Shown here: positions 8,734 through 17,617 of the stretch, in pieces
Position numbering within the stretch: the first letter of the stretch is position 1
How the letters are laid out: every line of letters starts with the position of its first letter
NCBI GenBank assembly: GCA_947444305.1
Contig: CANEZP010000017.1
Span: 1 to 64,000 of the forward strand
DNA: 64,000 nt
Reading direction: 5' to 3'
Origin: Pseudobdellovibrionaceae bacterium
GTDB lineage: Bacteria > Bdellovibrionota > Bdellovibrionia > Bdellovibrionales > UBA1609
Program-made: the position numbers and the translations under genes
Notes under the pieces: generated by a model
Seen by the model: only the letters and a program-made list of their open reading frames with translations
What the model was told of the DNA's origin: nothing
Databases searched by the model: none

Positions 8734-10032
8734 ATGGATAATCTCATCGCCGCCCGCGCTACCATGGGCTTCTCGTTAGGGTTCCACATCGTATTCGCCT
8801 GCATAGGCATGACGATGCCGTTCCTAATGTCCATCGCCCACTACCGCTACCTCAAAACAAAACGTCCCGAATTTTTAGAACTCACGAAGATGTGGATGAG
8901 AGGCGTCGCGATCTTATTCGCGGTGGGCGCGGTCTCGGGTACCGTTCTCTCGTTCGAACTCGGTTTGCTGTGGCCGGGCTTCATGTTGCACGCGGGTCCC
9001 GTCATCGGGATGCCGTTTTCGTGGGAAGGTACCGCGTTCTTCCTCGAAGCGGTCGCGATCGGGCTGTTCGTTTACGGCTGGGACCGCATGAGCCCGTGGA
9101 CGCATTGGTGGAGCGGCGTACTCGTCGGCGTCAGCGGTTTCGCGAGCGGAATTTTCGTGGTCGCGGCGAACAGCTGGATGAATGCCCCTCAGGGTTTCGA
9201 ATGGATCAACGGCGAGGCCGTTAACATCAACCCGGTCGCGGCCATGTTTAACAAAGCCTGGCTTCACCAATCGATTCACATGCAACTGGCGGCTTTGCAA
9301 AGCGTGGGCTTCGCGGTCGCGGGTATTCACGCCTTTTTATTTCTTCGCCGGCGCGCTCCCGATTTGAATTTGCGCGCCTTTAAGATCGCGATGGTGATCG
9401 GCGCGGTCGCGGCGCTCATGCAGCCGCTCGCCGGGCACTTCGCCGCGCAACGGGTCGCGGTCCTTCAACCGATGAAACTAGCCGCGATGGAAGGTCATTT
9501 CAAAACCGGCACGCGCGCACCGCTTTACATCGGCGGCTGGCCCGACGTGGAGAAGGAAGAAATGAAGTTCGGTCTCGGTGTACCGGGCATGCTTAGTTTT
9601 TTGGCCTTCGATGATTTAAACGCCGAAGTGAAAGGCCTTGATCAGATTCCGAAGACGGATTGGCCCGCCGTGCCCGTCGTGCACATAGCGTTTCAAATCA
9701 TGGTGGGCATCGGATCTTTCCTCGCGCTTTTGGGCGCGCTGTTTTTCTTCTTCACTTACAAGGGTGCTTACCCCGGGTGGTTCCTGAAATTTGTCGTGCT
9801 GGCCACGCCGTTGGGCTTTCTCGCGGTCGAAGCCGGCTGGGTCGTTACCGAGGTGGGTCGGCAGCCCTGGATTATCTACGGCATCTTACGTACGAAAGAT
9901 GCGCTGACGCCCGTCCCGGGAATGGTCTATCACTTCTGGTTGTTCTTAGTTTTGTACCTGGGCCTAGCCGCGTTGACCGCCTGGTTACTGAGCCGGCAAG
10001 TCGTCGCCGCGAACAGAAAGTTTTCGGCATGA
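8734..10032 (+). CDS. cydA: Cytochrome bd-type quinol oxidase subunit I
   Basis: This membrane subunit oxidises quinol and carries the three haems that reduce O2 to water. The 432-residue product shows multiple TM helices, the high-spin haem ligand His18 (GFHIVFACIGMTMP), Glu98 and Glu105 (WEGTAFFLEA), haem b558 ligand His182 (HQSIHMQLA) and the conserved GRQPWIIYG segment. It is shorter than E. coli CydA (about 520 residues), consistent with the short-Q-loop (CIO/bd-II-like) class. The stop overlaps the cydB start (ATGA), implying coupled translation. No small CydX-type gene is visible. Confidence 0.95.
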   Translation: MDNLIAARATMGFSLGFHIVFACIGMTMPFLMSIAHYRYLKTKRPEFLELTKMWMRGVAILFAVGAVSGTVLSFELGLLWPGFMLHAGPVIGMPFSWEGTAFFLEAVAIGLFVYGWDRMSPWTHWWSGVLVGVSGFASGIFVVAANSWMNAPQGFEWINGEAVNINPVAAMFNKAWLHQSIHMQLAALQSVGFAVAGIHAFLFLRRRAPDLNLRAFKIAMVIGAVAALMQPLAGHFAAQRVAVLQPMKLAAMEGHFKTGTRAPLYIGGWPDVEKEEMKFGLGVPGMLSFLAFDDLNAEVKGLDQIPKTDWPAVPVVHIAFQIMVGIGSFLALLGALFFFFTYKGAYPGWFLKFVVLATPLGFLAVEAGWVVTEVGRQPWIIYGILRTKDALTPVPGMVYHFWLFLVLYLGLAALTAWLLSRQVVAANRKFSA

Positions 10033-11042
10033 GTACCGACCAACTCACCTACGTACTTTTATTTTTTATCGGCGCCTCGCTTCTTCTCTACGTGGTCTTG
10101 GGCGGAGCGGATTACGGCGCGGGCATTTTAGAACTGCTGCCTTCACCCGATCCCGAGAAGCAAAAAAAGATCGTGAACTCGGCGATGGGACCCGTATGGG
10201 AAGCGAATCACATGTGGCTGATCATCGTCGTGGTGATGCTGTTCATGGGCTTTCCGAAGGCCTTCCAAAATCTTGTGGTCTCGTTGCATTTGCCGCTGGT
10301 CGCGTTGCTCGTGGGCATCGTCGTTCGTGGTTCCGTCTTTGCGTTTCGCCACTACGACGCCATGGCGACGCCGATTTCGCAAAAGACGTACACGGTCTTG
10401 TTCGGGTTCTCTTCCCTGTGGACCAGCTTGTGGCTTGGGATTATCGCGGCGAGCCTCTTTCGCGGCGGCATCGACATGCAGACCGTCGATCCCTACCGGG
10501 CGTACATCGCGCCGTGGTGGGGTTTGTTCCCGCTCGCGATGGGGATATTCGTCGTTTGTAACTTCGCTTACCTGGCCGCGATTTATTTGATCGACGAGAC
10601 ACGCGAAGCCGGTTTGCAGAAATTCTTTTCGAAACGCGCTCTACAGTTCAACGTACTCGTCATCCTCACGGGCGGGCTCGTGTTCTTAGCCGCGCACCTT
10701 GAGAACAACTCGCTCGCCGTAGATTTCTTCACTAATCCTTACGCCGTCGCGTGCATGGTCAGCGCGACCGTTTTGTTCGGAATTTTGTGGGGTTCGGCCA
10801 AGCGCCACAATCCCCTGCTCACGCGGGTCACGGCCGCGGGGCAGACGGCGCTGATTTTGTTCGGCTGGTTTATCTTGCAAGCGCCGAACGTGATGATCAC
10901 GAAGAGCGGGCCCTTAAGCTTTTTCGCCGCCGCCGCTCCGGCCGCAACGCTTTGGCAATTGGTGCTAGCCCTTCTGATCGGTAGCGCTTTCATTTTTCCG
11001 AGTCTGTTTTATTTAATTCGCGTATTTAAACTTTCGCGATAA
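10029..11042 (+). CDS. cydB: Cytochrome bd-type quinol oxidase subunit II
   Basis: A 337-residue polytopic membrane protein. The start at ATG 10029 is set by the 4-nt overlap with cydA; the frame is open further upstream, but inside cydA. Family features include VLGGADYGAGILEL near the N-terminus, GPVWEANHMWLIIVVVMLF, and a long FRGGIDMQTVDPYRAYIAPW loop before helix 5. With CydA it forms the heterodimeric terminal oxidase, giving high-affinity respiration at low oxygen and resistance to nitric oxide and peroxide. The convergent gene starts its stop region 12 nt away. Confidence 0.95.
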   Translation: MSTDQLTYVLLFFIGASLLLYVVLGGADYGAGILELLPSPDPEKQKKIVNSAMGPVWEANHMWLIIVVVMLFMGFPKAFQNLVVSLHLPLVALLVGIVVRGSVFAFRHYDAMATPISQKTYTVLFGFSSLWTSLWLGIIAASLFRGGIDMQTVDPYRAYIAPWWGLFPLAMGIFVVCNFAYLAAIYLIDETREAGLQKFFSKRALQFNVLVILTGGLVFLAAHLENNSLAVDFFTNPYAVACMVSATVLFGILWGSAKRHNPLLTRVTAAGQTALILFGWFILQAPNVMITKSGPLSFFAAAAPAATLWQLVLALLIGSAFIFPSLFYLIRVFKLSR

Positions 11043-11054
11043 AGCGATTAAAGA

Positions 11055-11942
11055 TCAGCGCTCATCGTTGAGCACGATTACGTTTTGGTAATGCATCTCT
11101 CGCAGTGCTTTTAGATCCGCCTCGTTCACTCTCGAGGCCTTCACGACGAAGATCGCTTCTTTGTTGATCACTTCATCCGAATGATTCATCCAGTGGTTTT
11201 TCAAAGCTTTTCTCGAATCGTTGATTTCGTAACCGGGACGGGAGAGTTTTTCCGCCGTCGCTAAGGCCTCGGATGAAAAGAACTTGTCCCAGCGTTCGCG
11301 GGATTGCGGCAAGGTCAGATCGTTCAGTAGCGTATCGATATGCCACTCCAGCGACCTCGTGGGTGGAAACAATTCCTTCTCCATCATCGGCAGGTTCGCG
11401 ACTTTGATACCGAGTAACGCGCGGGTCAGGCGCCTTTCCAGAGTTGCTACGAGGGCACGGTTCGCACGGTCAAACACATCACGGTCAGGCAACCCGAACG
11501 CTATGATATCAAGATCACTGTCTCCGTGCGGAACGGTTCCGTAGGAAAAATGGGTGCGGCTCCCGAAGATAATCACGCCGCCGATGTCCCTGAATTCAAC
11601 GTCTTTCGCGATGATGTCTAAAAGATTCTTGAAATTCTCTGAATCGACTCCGACCGGCGCCGGCCCGTCAGAAAGCACCGGCCGTTCGGCACCTCGCAAA
11701 CTTTCCGCAAACTCGAGGGGGAACCTGGCTTGCCGGGGATCCGGCAGACCCATCATCTGAGACTCGGAACCGAACGAGTCCGTTTTTAAAAACGCAAGAA
11801 ACTCCGCAATCACGTCATGGTCCGACGAGAGATCGGCTACGCAGGGAAAGTTGAAGTCATGATCTTCGACGTCGTTTGCGCCCGCGTGAGCGGCAGCGTG
11901 GGTTAACAGGACGACACAAAGGATTGCGGCGATGATACGCAT
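11055..11942 (-). CDS. Exported protein with a nucleotidyltransferase (pol-beta) fold
   Basis: The start chosen is ATG 11942 (295 residues), which places a Sec signal peptide (MRIIAAILCVVLLTHAAAHA) at the N-terminus; the longer frame runs into rsmB. The nucleotidyltransferase signature IIFGSRTHFSYGTVPHGDSD followed by LDIIAFG is intact (Gly-Ser, and the metal-binding Asp-x-Asp), and WHIDTLL may supply the third acid. Such domains transfer AMP, UMP or similar groups to antibiotics, RNA or proteins. Nucleotide substrates are not expected in the periplasm, so its place of action is unclear. The acceptor is unknown. Confidence 0.65.
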   Translation of the reverse strand: MRIIAAILCVVLLTHAAAHAGANDVEDHDFNFPCVADLSSDHDVIAEFLAFLKTDSFGSESQMMGLPDPRQARFPLEFAESLRGAERPVLSDGPAPVGVDSENFKNLLDIIAKDVEFRDIGGVIIFGSRTHFSYGTVPHGDSDLDIIAFGLPDRDVFDRANRALVATLERRLTRALLGIKVANLPMMEKELFPPTRSLEWHIDTLLNDLTLPQSRERWDKFFSSEALATAEKLSRPGYEINDSRKALKNHWMNHSDEVINKEAIFVVKASRVNEADLKALREMHYQNVIVLNDER

Positions 11943-11950
11943 GGATGTTC

Positions 11951-13156
11951 CTAGCTCTTTCGTTTTAAGACCGCGGCGTAAAAGCCGTCGCTGTTGTGTA
12001 CATGAGGCCAGAAACGCATTTCGGAGACCAGTGACCACGACTTACCGGCCGCGCCGTTCAGGAACCACGCCGTTTGTTCCTCGTTTTCACGTTTTAAAAT
12101 ACTGCAGGTGGCGTAGACCATCATGCCGCCGGGTTTGCAAAGGGCCGAATAGTTCGCCAAGATTTCGCGCTGCAGTTTCACGAGGTCGTCGATTTTACCG
12201 GCGTCCAGATTCCACTTCGTGTCGGGATTGCGGCGAAGCACGCCGAGGCCTGAGCAAGGCGAATCGATCAGCACGCGGTCGAACTGATTTTGCAAACGTT
12301 GGATGACCTTCGGTGAATGAATCCACTTCGTTTCGACGATGGTCGCGCCCGCGCGGTTCGCTCGCTCTTTAAGATCGTTTAGCTTTTGTTCGACGACGTC
12401 CAGCGCGACGATCTTGCCTTCGTTCTGCATGAGCGAAGCAAGGTGCAGCGTCTTGCCGCCCGAACCCGCGCACGTGTCGGCTACTTGCATGCCGGGTTGA
12501 GCTTGCAGCAAAGGCGCGATCGCTTGCGAACCGGCATCTTGCATTTCAAAATCCCCGCGCCGGCAGGCTTGCGTTGCAAAAACATTCTTTCGTTCTTTGA
12601 GATGGAGGCCGTCGGACGCTTTCAAGGGGCCCGCGATCTTGGCGGCATTGATTTTTTCGGCCTTTAGATCTTGGATCAATTTCTCGGCGTTGGTTTTTAA
12701 CGTATTGGCGCGCAGAAACTGACTTGGTTCTTTGTTCAGCCCTTGCGCGATGGCCGGCCACTCTCCTCCAAATTCCTGCTCCCCTAATGAAAAGAGCCAG
12801 TCCGGCAGCGAGTATTCAACGGCCTGGGGCTTTTTCTCTTTCAGGCGAGTTTGCATCTTCGCGCTGTCGAGCTCCCTAAATTCAGGCCGCGAAACGGGTT
12901 TTAGGTTTTTCGATACGAGATAAGCGAGGATCACCGGCCAAAGCTCTTCGGAACCGGCCGCGTACTCGAGTAATCTCTTGTGACGAACGATTCCGTACAC
13001 GGCTTCGGCGAAGAAGCTTTTGTCTTCCGCCGTCCACGCCCGGTTCACGCGCGCGTATTTATCAATCATGCGGTCGGCGTGTTTGCCCTTCTCGAAGACT
13101 TCGATCAAAGCTTGCGACAAAGTGTTTAAGATGTGGAATTGAACGGGTTTGCTCAA
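11951..13156 (-). CDS. RsmB/NOL1-NOP2-Sun family RNA m5C methyltransferase
   Basis: A 401-residue cytoplasmic enzyme expected to place m5C on 16S rRNA (position 967 in E. coli RsmB) using SAM. The N-terminal ~110 residues resemble the NusB-like RNA-binding domain. The catalytic domain has motif I DTCAGSGGKTLHLASLM, motif IV DSPCSGLGVLRR with the release Cys, and motif VI VYATCSI with the nucleophile Cys. The start is TTG (13156), overlapping the TGA of the upstream gene (TTGA), so translation is probably coupled to it. Confidence 0.88.
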   Translation of the reverse strand: MSKPVQFHILNTLSQALIEVFEKGKHADRMIDKYARVNRAWTAEDKSFFAEAVYGIVRHKRLLEYAAGSEELWPVILAYLVSKNLKPVSRPEFRELDSAKMQTRLKEKKPQAVEYSLPDWLFSLGEQEFGGEWPAIAQGLNKEPSQFLRANTLKTNAEKLIQDLKAEKINAAKIAGPLKASDGLHLKERKNVFATQACRRGDFEMQDAGSQAIAPLLQAQPGMQVADTCAGSGGKTLHLASLMQNEGKIVALDVVEQKLNDLKERANRAGATIVETKWIHSPKVIQRLQNQFDRVLIDSPCSGLGVLRRNPDTKWNLDAGKIDDLVKLQREILANYSALCKPGGMMVYATCSILKRENEEQTAWFLNGAAGKSWSLVSEMRFWPHVHNSDGFYAAVLKRKS

Positions 13157-13995
13157 TTGAGATCGGCCCTTACCGCCGGTGCGAAACGCTTTTGCAGCTC
13201 CTGCAGTCCAAGCTCGTTCAAAATATAATCTAAGCGGTCGCCGATGCGTTTGCGCGGACCTTCGATCTTGGTAGCGACAATCAGTTCGTTCTTCATCGAG
13301 TGCTCGTGCCCGACCAATTCGGTGACGGTCACCTTATAACCCGAGGCCTCAAGGCGCAGGCACCGTAAAACGTTCGTCAAATGACTGCCGAACTCGCGCG
13401 TGTGGATCGGATGCCGCCACACTTCGGCCATCGGACTAGCGAGCTGCTTGGCTTTGTTCTGCTTCAAAGTTTTAGCAACCTCGGCCTGGCAGCAAGGAAC
13501 TAGACAAATATGTTTCGCGTCCCGGGCGAGCGCGAATTCGATCGCGTCGTCGGTCGCCGTATCGCAGGCGTGGAGCGCGGTCACGATGTCGATCTTCGCG
13601 GGCAATTGCCGCGCCTGCACCGACTCGGCCACCGAGATATTAAGAAAAGACATGTTCTCAAAACCGAATTTTTTCTGAAGCTCGATCGATCGCTTCACCA
13701 ACTCATCGCGAGTCTCGATGCCGTACACGTGGCCGCCCGCTAGAGATTTATAAAATAAATCGTAGATGATGAAACCCAAGTACGATTTGCCGGAGCCGTG
13801 ATCGACGAGGTTTAAGTCGGCGCCCGAAGCTTGTAGATCTTTGAGCAACGGCTCGACGAATCCGTAGAGGTGATAGACTTGTTTGAGCTTGCGGCGGCTG
13901 TCTTGGTTGATCTTCCCGTCACGGGTCAGGATGTGCAGTTCTTTAAGCAGTTCGATCGATTGACCGTCGCGCATCTCTTCCAAAGGTTTTGTCAT
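13153..13995 (-). CDS. Methyltransf_32-type SAM methyltransferase (GSTCD-like)
   Basis: The start is taken at ATG 13995 (280 residues), with GGGAG just upstream; a TTG at 14004 is the alternative. A SAM-binding site is visible (NLVDHGSGKSYLGFIIYD, then YGIETRDELV), followed by ALHACDTATDDAIEFAL and LVPCCQAEV, the signature of the PF13679 methyltransferase family. The substrate of this family is not established; RNA is suspected. Its stop overlaps the start of the RsmB-like gene, which supports a role in RNA modification. No signal peptide. Confidence 0.78.
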   Translation of the reverse strand: MTKPLEEMRDGQSIELLKELHILTRDGKINQDSRRKLKQVYHLYGFVEPLLKDLQASGADLNLVDHGSGKSYLGFIIYDLFYKSLAGGHVYGIETRDELVKRSIELQKKFGFENMSFLNISVAESVQARQLPAKIDIVTALHACDTATDDAIEFALARDAKHICLVPCCQAEVAKTLKQNKAKQLASPMAEVWRHPIHTREFGSHLTNVLRCLRLEASGYKVTVTELVGHEHSMKNELIVATKIEGPRKRIGDRLDYILNELGLQELQKRFAPAVRADLN

Positions 13996-14143
13996 GACTC
14001 CCAATACAATAAAACCGGCCGGGCATCTAGATGGGCTGAATTTATAACCTAGCCGGCGCTTTACATGAATCGCGGGGTCCGTCCCGGGCCCCGCTTGCGG
14101 CAGGTGCCCTTGCTCCGGGTGCGGATCGCACGTCAGATCGCTT

Positions 14144-14650
14144 TTAATTCATCCGCACGCAAGTCTCGTAGTCCAGCGTGCCTAAAAATTCACCGTCGGA
14201 ATGCTCGAACTTAAGCCCGCGCACCATGGCCGAAACATCTTCTTGCAGCGACCGCCCACAAACTTTGGCATCGTGGTCGATCGACAACACCTCTTTAAGC
14301 AGAATCGTAACCTCTACGTTTTCGACCGGCTTTGCATCGTCAAGAATCAACTCCGGACTTAATCGGCGTCCGTCGGGAGTTCGGTCAAACACGCACGAGC
14401 CGGCGTTGATGCAGGGCTCGGTCTCCCCGCGCGTGGTTTGGCGAAAAACCGTGTGGGGCTTCAAGGCCGCCATCGAAATCTTGAGAGATTGCGAACCATA
14501 ATCCCCGACGAGACAGCGCACCGTCGCGGTGTTCAGCGGAACGGCGAGACTGACGACCTTCCGCGACCGTTCGATCTCCTTCCGTTCCGTATCCGCGAAG
14601 GTGGCTTGGTTAAAAAGAATCAGCGAAGCCATGAGCAATATTGTTTTCAT
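14144..14650 (-). CDS. Small exported protein, function unknown
   Basis: A 168-residue product with a Sec signal peptide (about 1-19, ending TFA) and four to five cysteines in the mature part, suggesting disulfides. The mature protein is mixed alpha/beta and has no motif I recognise; it contains a CINAGSCVF segment and ends with YETCVRMN. It stands alone between a 140-bp intergenic gap and a divergent promoter region. A periplasmic role is inferred only from the signal. Confidence 0.6.
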   Translation of the reverse strand: MKTILLMASLILFNQATFADTERKEIERSRKVVSLAVPLNTATVRCLVGDYGSQSLKISMAALKPHTVFRQTTRGETEPCINAGSCVFDRTPDGRRLSPELILDDAKPVENVEVTILLKEVLSIDHDAKVCGRSLQEDVSAMVRGLKFEHSDGEFLGTLDYETCVRMN

Positions 14651-14793
14651 TTTATCTCCAATTGTTTTGTTCGTTCGACTTGAAGTTAGCTTTTAACGCT
14701 TGCATAAGTCGAATCGGAACGAAGCATGCTTTCGATAGGTGTAAGCTATGACACAAATTGGGGAAGAGAATTTATTTAGCCATCGAAGTCTAG

Positions 14794-15234
14794 CTAGCGC
14801 GAGCGATCCAACAATTGATTGTAGGCCTTCGTTACCTCTTGGAAGAAGTCGGCTTTGCGGGGTTCGATGCGTTGGGCGGTCGCGAAGTTATCGGCTTGAT
14901 TCATCGACGTGCGAAGGCGGTACATCGAGCCGGCGATGCGATTCGAGATAATGTACGAGACGATCACGTTGATCAATACTGCCAAGATCGTCGCGCCGAT
15001 GAAAACGACGACCATCAGCTTTTGTTGCCGTTCGGCAAACTCAAGAATCTCGGTGCTGTTCGGTAGGTTGAGTGAGTTCACTTTTTGTTCGAACAAGCGG
15101 AAAAAATAAATATTCCCGAGGAAGAAAACCGGCACCATGATGATCGTCAGGATCGCCGCGTAGCAAGCGAAGACAGCTTGGAATTGGGGATCGATGAGCA
15201 GACGCTTACGCCGGGGATCTTTTTTCGAAGTCAC
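14794..15234 (-). CDS. Two-helix membrane protein with a HAMP-like segment
   Basis: A 146-residue protein with a basic N-terminus (TSKKDPRRKRLLID), TM helix 1 at ~22-44, a short periplasmic loop and TM helix 2 at ~72-92. Directly after the second helix comes SNRIAGSMYRLRTSM, the start of a HAMP-like linker, and then a cytoplasmic helix. No kinase, MCP or cyclase output follows, so it is a HAMP-only membrane protein of a kind found next to signalling genes. The start is GTG with GGTGAG upstream. Its partner is unknown. Confidence 0.6.
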   Translation of the reverse strand: MTSKKDPRRKRLLIDPQFQAVFACYAAILTIIMVPVFFLGNIYFFRLFEQKVNSLNLPNSTEILEFAERQQKLMVVVFIGATILAVLINVIVSYIISNRIAGSMYRLRTSMNQADNFATAQRIEPRKADFFQEVTKAYNQLLDRSR

Positions 15235-15335
15235 AACTCACCGCCTTTTAAACATTGTGCGCTAAAGCGATCGTGTTTTGAAGCCGTATCGGCGGGCTAG
15301 CCAAAGATCCAGGTCCTTGGCCCGTGATATCGAGT

Positions 15336-15935
15336 CTACAAGATCGAATCTGAAACGAAGGACTTCACCCGGCGGATCAAATCTTTTTCGCTGTAGAAAG
15401 GCTGGATCAATTTTGCCTTTAACAGAAGCGGCTGAACGTAGCGCCAAGTAAATCGGATGCGCGACCGGTCCCTTTGATGACGGGTCCGCTTGGCTTCGAT
15501 TTCGAGATAATAAAGGCCGAAACGGAGGGCGATGACCTCCAGCTCGCTGAGCAAATCTTTCTCCTCACTCGCGCGTGCCAAATATTCGAAGAAGTCGGGG
15601 GCCTCGGCCTTCGCCCACTTGTTGTTTTTGACCGGTTTCGTACGCCTTAACTCTTCGTCGGTGTTTGAGGCGCCCATGAAGGTTTGGATAGCCCGCCAAC
15701 GTGAGTCATCTTTTTTAAAGTGCTGAAGCAGGTTGGTGTGCTTGATGAAATTTTCGAGGTCATCCCAGCGCCGCCGTAGCACCGCCGGGCTGTCGCGCCG
15801 GTCGTGGTCGCAGAGGCATTGCGTGTGGAAGTAGGTTAACGAAGTGACCACCTGGCTTTTAATATTAGGGGGCAGGTCGGACTTCCGAGTGTGCTCAATC
15901 AGGTCCCCCAGATATTTGCCGACGTAGGTGTACAT
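15336..15935 (-). CDS. Helical cytoplasmic protein, function unknown
   Basis: A 199-residue protein with no signal peptide or membrane segment. It is rich in charged residues and predicted mostly helical; the segment CLCDHDRR carries two Cys and a His but no complete metal motif. I do not recognise the family. It lies about 100 bp upstream of the HAMP-like gene on the same strand and divergent from the Hpt-like gene, so a signalling link is possible but unproven. Confidence 0.5.
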   Translation of the reverse strand: MYTYVGKYLGDLIEHTRKSDLPPNIKSQVVTSLTYFHTQCLCDHDRRDSPAVLRRRWDDLENFIKHTNLLQHFKKDDSRWRAIQTFMGASNTDEELRRTKPVKNNKWAKAEAPDFFEYLARASEEKDLLSELEVIALRFGLYYLEIEAKRTRHQRDRSRIRFTWRYVQPLLLKAKLIQPFYSEKDLIRRVKSFVSDSIL

Positions 15936-16056
15936 TGATGCTCTCCCGCAGTGCTTGCATCACCCCAATTAATGTGTAAGTTATGTGTAAGTCAAGACGG
16001 AGAATCGTGCTTGATAGGCGTACGACCCAGCCTGTATTCAGTAAATAGGAGACCCG

Positions 16057-16344
16057 GTGAATATAACTTTTGATATGCCCATGGAAATGCGGGCTCGCTA
16101 CCTCAACCGGCGGGCGGAAGACGCGCGCAAACTGCAAGCGGCGCTTCGTAATAAAGACTTAAAAATGTTCTTTGAGCTCGGCACGCAAATCTCGTCGACG
16201 GCGGCTAATTTTGGATTTCCGCAGCTCGAGCGCGCCGCGGTTTCCCTGATGCTCGCCGCCGACCCGAACCGCAGCGGCGACTTAAACCAAGCGGTCGAGG
16301 AATTCGCCGACTGCTTGGTCCGCCTCAACGCAGAATTGAATTAG
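16057..16344 (+). CDS. Hpt-like four-helix protein lacking the phospho-accepting histidine
   Basis: A 95-residue protein starting at GTG with AGGAG 5 nt upstream. The segment FELGTQISSTAANFGFPQLE lines up with the Hpt core (AHxLKGSAANFG...L), but the phosphorylated His and following Lys are replaced by Thr and Ser. Such pseudo-Hpt proteins could bind response regulators without passing phosphate. It stands alone. The family assignment rests on one motif plus size and helical character. Confidence 0.6.
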   Translation: MNITFDMPMEMRARYLNRRAEDARKLQAALRNKDLKMFFELGTQISSTAANFGFPQLERAAVSLMLAADPNRSGDLNQAVEEFADCLVRLNAELN

Positions 16345-16368
16345 AATTTACTTTTCGCAGAATTTAAA

Positions 16369-16429
16369 ACCGTAAGGTGATGGCGGATGTTCCTGCCGCC
16401 ATCGGTCCTAGGGATGGGATCCTTACGGT
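16369..16429. terminator. Nested hairpins between convergent genes
   Basis: An outer stem ACCGTAAGG (16369-16377) pairs with CCTTACGGT (16421-16429), and an inner stem GATGGCGG (16379-16386) pairs with CCGCCATC (16396-16403). The pair lies between the convergent Hpt-like and mscS genes and could stop transcription from either side, though no T-run follows. The next ~110 bp hold no gene. Confidence 0.5.
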
Positions 16430-16539
16430 CACCCACCGTACGTGTGATCGGCACTCCGCCCACTCCACGTACTGTCATCATGAAGTGATACAGGATGTAT
16501 AGGGCGGGAGCTGCTTCGGACGTAGCCCGTTCAAAGAAA

Positions 16540-17574
16540 TCAGACGACGCCCACCGGCGCGGGCACGACTTGTACTTCGTTGCGTGCTTTCGGGAGAGCT
16601 TCGGGGCGCGTCGCTTGGACGTGCGCGATCAGTTTCTCACGCACTTCGCAGCGCAGATCAAAGGCCTCGGAAGAATTGCGCGCGTCCATCAGGAAACGAA
16701 TTTGCACCGAGCGGTCGGTCGCGTCGGTCACTTGCAACACGGCAACTTTACGATCCCAAAGATTTGAACCGCGCAGCACTTCCATAAATTTTACGCGTAA
16801 GTCTTCAACGTCGACGGCGTAATCAAAATACAAGTACACGTAACCGAGCATTGACGATTCGTTGCGGGTCCAATTCTGGAATGGCTTGTCGGTAAAGTAA
16901 CTAATCGGAACGATGAGCCGCCGCAGATCCCAGATCTTGATGACCACGTAGGTGAGCGTAATCTCTTCGATGATGCCCCACTCCCCTTCGACGATGACGA
17001 CGTCTTCGATGCGAATGGGTTGCGTGAAAGCGACTTGGAAGCCCGCGATGTAAGTGCCTAATGTCTTTTGCGCGGCGAAACCGATCACCACCGTCGCTAA
17101 GCCCGCCGACGCGATGATCGAACCACCGAGCGAACGGGCTTTGTCAAAAGTCATCAAAATCAAAGCAGCGCCCAGCAAAATAAGCAGGACGTGCACGCTG
17201 CGTTCGATAAATTGAATTTGCGTGCGAATCTTGCGCGCGACCAAATTGTTCGGACTGCTGCTGTCGAAATGAACGAAACAAAGAACCTTTAAAACTTTTG
17301 AAGCCTGAATCAAAAGCCAAACGACGGCCGCGATGTGAAAACGCGCGGTAAGTTCGTTGCTGGTGGTATCCGCGATGTCGATCGCGATCACGGCCAGCAT
17401 TAAGCGCAACGGATTTTTCAAGAAGGACGAGAGCAATCCCGCGGTGGGCGTAAATTTTCTACGAAGCGCCACCCGGCCGACGAGGTTAAGGACCACCTGC
17501 GGAGCGAACCATGCGCCCAGCAATGCCGGAATTAACCAAAGAAAGTGCTCGTACTGCTCTAAATACTGGAACAA
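16540..17574 (-). CDS. MscS-family mechanosensitive ion channel
   Basis: A 344-residue membrane protein with about four TM helices. The pore helix and beta domain are recognisable: SLGGSIIASAGLATVVIGFA, then AAQKTLGTYIAGFQVAFTQP and IRIEDVVIVEGEWGIIEEIT, followed by the IPISYFTDKPFQNWTR segment. The channel opens on membrane tension to release solutes after osmotic downshift. The start is TTG 17574 with AGAGGA upstream. The C-terminal alpha/beta domain is present. It is of the shorter MscS/YnaI-like type with an extra N-terminal helix pair. Confidence 0.9.
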   Translation of the reverse strand: MFQYLEQYEHFLWLIPALLGAWFAPQVVLNLVGRVALRRKFTPTAGLLSSFLKNPLRLMLAVIAIDIADTTSNELTARFHIAAVVWLLIQASKVLKVLCFVHFDSSSPNNLVARKIRTQIQFIERSVHVLLILLGAALILMTFDKARSLGGSIIASAGLATVVIGFAAQKTLGTYIAGFQVAFTQPIRIEDVVIVEGEWGIIEEITLTYVVIKIWDLRRLIVPISYFTDKPFQNWTRNESSMLGYVYLYFDYAVDVEDLRVKFMEVLRGSNLWDRKVAVLQVTDATDRSVQIRFLMDARNSSEAFDLRCEVREKLIAHVQATRPEALPKARNEVQVVPAPVGVV

Positions 17575-17617
17575 AGGCGGTCCTCTCGTAAAGTGAACCG
17601 TTTTACGCTCGTCGTGC

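Noticed and set aside
9660-10028. Upstream extension of the cydB frame
   Set aside because: It lies inside cydA in another frame; the ATGA overlap at 10029 is the natural start and matches the CydB N-terminus.
14072-14094. GCGGGG/CCCCGC inverted repeat as a terminator
   Set aside because: Only 6 bp of stem, an 11-nt loop and no T-run on either strand.
16430-16539. Group II intron remnant
   Set aside because: Some words recall intron 3' ends, but no domain V pattern or reverse transcriptase fragment can be shown.
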